DNA of 34,827 nt, taken from the NCBI GenBank assembly GCA_022616515.1, contig JAKEEQ010000353.1, positions 1 to 34,827 on the forward strand, written 5' to 3'. A model generated the notes under the pieces. The model searched no databases, was not told the origin of the DNA, and saw nothing but the letters and a program-made list of their open reading frames with translations. The DNA is from Chloroflexota bacterium. Its GTDB lineage: Bacteria > Chloroflexota > Anaerolineae > Aggregatilineales > J027. Position numbers and translations under genes: made by a program. Below are positions 34,087-34,827 of this stretch, piece after piece; the first letter of the stretch is position 1; each line of letters starts with the position of its first letter.

Positions 34087-34827
34087 TTATGACTCGCTGT
34101 TGAATTCGGTAATCAGTTCGCCGAGTTGAATATAACTCACACGCGAGACTGGTTCGCCGTTGGTGTCGTAAAAGCGATTCCATGTTTCGGAGTCATTGGC
34201 ACGATAGATCAGAGTTGGCGTGGCATTAATGCCGTAGTCGGCGCGTAGTTGCTCAGCGGCCCGCAGGGTACGGTCGGGACGGTTGGAGTTCATACAACTA
34301 CCCAGATCGTCACCATTCAGGCCCAGTTCCTCAGCAATTTCTTCCATATTAGGCTGTGTGAAATAATCGACACCCTGTGTTTCCTGATAGCGGAACAGTT
34401 CCTTATGGAATTCCCAGAAGGCCCCCTGTTCGGCAGCGCATATTGCACCTTGAGCGGCGACTACCGAGAATTCGCCACCCACAAATGTCATGGGGCGATA
34501 TTCAAAACGCAGTTGACCGCTGCGAACGTATTCTCGAATGAGCAGATCAACTTCTGGCTCAAAATCGGCACAGTGCGGGCAGGAAAAGTCTGAAAATTCG
34601 GCGATGACAATCGGGGCATCAAGGCTGCCGATGAACGGCGTGCCATCTTCCAGAATGCCGCGCACCACACCCTCACCAATATCATTGGCCTCGTCGATTT
34701 CGCGGTCGCTGTCAATGCTGTCATCCAGCGGAATGCCAGCATAGGCGGCAAACCGGGGGTCATCAATTTCGAACGTCTGGTTGCTCTCGCTCTGCGTATA
34801 GTAAATAACGCCTGCTGCAATGAGTAC
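34087..34827 (-). CDS. DsbA-like thioredoxin-fold protein (N-terminus cut by right edge)
   Basis: The frame is open to the window edge, so 246 residues are visible and the true start lies outside. The first visible residues (VLIAAGVIYYT) are the end of a membrane anchor. A linker rich in Asp/Glu follows (about 20-53), then a thioredoxin domain of the DsbA/BdbD type. It has IVIAEFSDFSCPHCADFEP with the CPHC active site, an inserted helical region, and INATPTLIY with the cis-proline. An extra Cys pair (GAICAAEQ and DLGSCMNS) may form a structural bond. It is expected to oxidise cysteines in exported proteins. The strong terminator at 34034 follows. Confidence 0.9.
   Translation of the reverse strand, partial: VLIAAGVIYYTQSESNQTFEIDDPRFAAYAGIPLDDSIDSDREIDEANDIGEGVVRGILEDGTPFIGSLDAPIVIAEFSDFSCPHCADFEPEVDLLIREYVRSGQLRFEYRPMTFVGGEFSVVAAQGAICAAEQGAFWEFHKELFRYQETQGVDYFTQPNMEEIAEELGLNGDDLGSCMNSNRPDRTLRAAEQLRADYGINATPTLIYRANDSETWNRFYDTNGEPVSRVSYIQLGELITEFNSES

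Overview
The window looks like a piece of a chromosome from the phylum Chloroflexota, probably an Anaerolineae-type lineage. This is inferred from the gene mix: DUF6585-like PH-type membrane proteins, a DUF3179 protein, a min-rodA cluster, many GTG/TTG starts and small palindromic repeats between genes. No rRNA, tRNA, CRISPR array, transposase or phage gene was recognised. Most of the window is moderately GC-rich housekeeping DNA. The stretch from about 9.5 to 12.4 kb is clearly AT-richer and looks acquired.

Layout. 1-355: the start of an exported protein that runs off the left edge. 718-3854: four overlapping genes for related two-helix membrane proteins with PH-like domains (DUF6585-like). 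3881-4162: a small hypothetical gene. 4232-6190: an exported endonuclease/exonuclease/phosphatase-fold nuclease. 6191-6608: a repeat-filled gap ending in the uvrA promoter, with a possible LexA box. 6609-9488: uvrA. 9624-15243: an accessory stretch with two toxin-antitoxin-like pairs. One ends in a RelE/ParE-type toxin and the other in a PIN-domain nuclease. Between them lie two membrane proteins, a GNAT acetyltransferase and a GyrI-like protein. The two upstream partners appear to share one architecture although the toxins have unrelated folds; this is the main novelty candidate.

15445-16395 holds an ICMT-like membrane protein and a STAS-like protein. 16506-20214, on the minus strand, is a division and cell-shape cluster: an anchored protein of unknown function, minC, minD, minE and rodA. 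20267-20512 is repeat DNA. Next come an unknown gene, a divergent prepilin peptidase, a PAS sensor kinase with a degenerate receiver domain, tyrS with a PduO-type cobalamin adenosyltransferase, an FHA-receiver fusion and a YghZ-type aldo/keto reductase. A decayed gene follows an alanine-dehydrogenase-like gene that lacks the usual active-site histidine.

The right end holds an orphan NarL-type regulator, a DUF3179 protein, an overlapping yraN-miaA-anchored protein operon, and a DsbA-like thioredoxin cut by the right edge.

Three small palindrome families recur in the gaps (417-464, 20395-20448 and 30406-30452; 6303-6375 and 20267-20318; 6204-6241 and 20491-20512). In two of the families the stems differ between copies or arms while base pairing is kept, which points to selection on structure. 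Most genes away from 9.5-15.2 kb are ordinary cell maintenance: DNA repair, septum placement, wall synthesis, tRNA charging and modification, and signalling.
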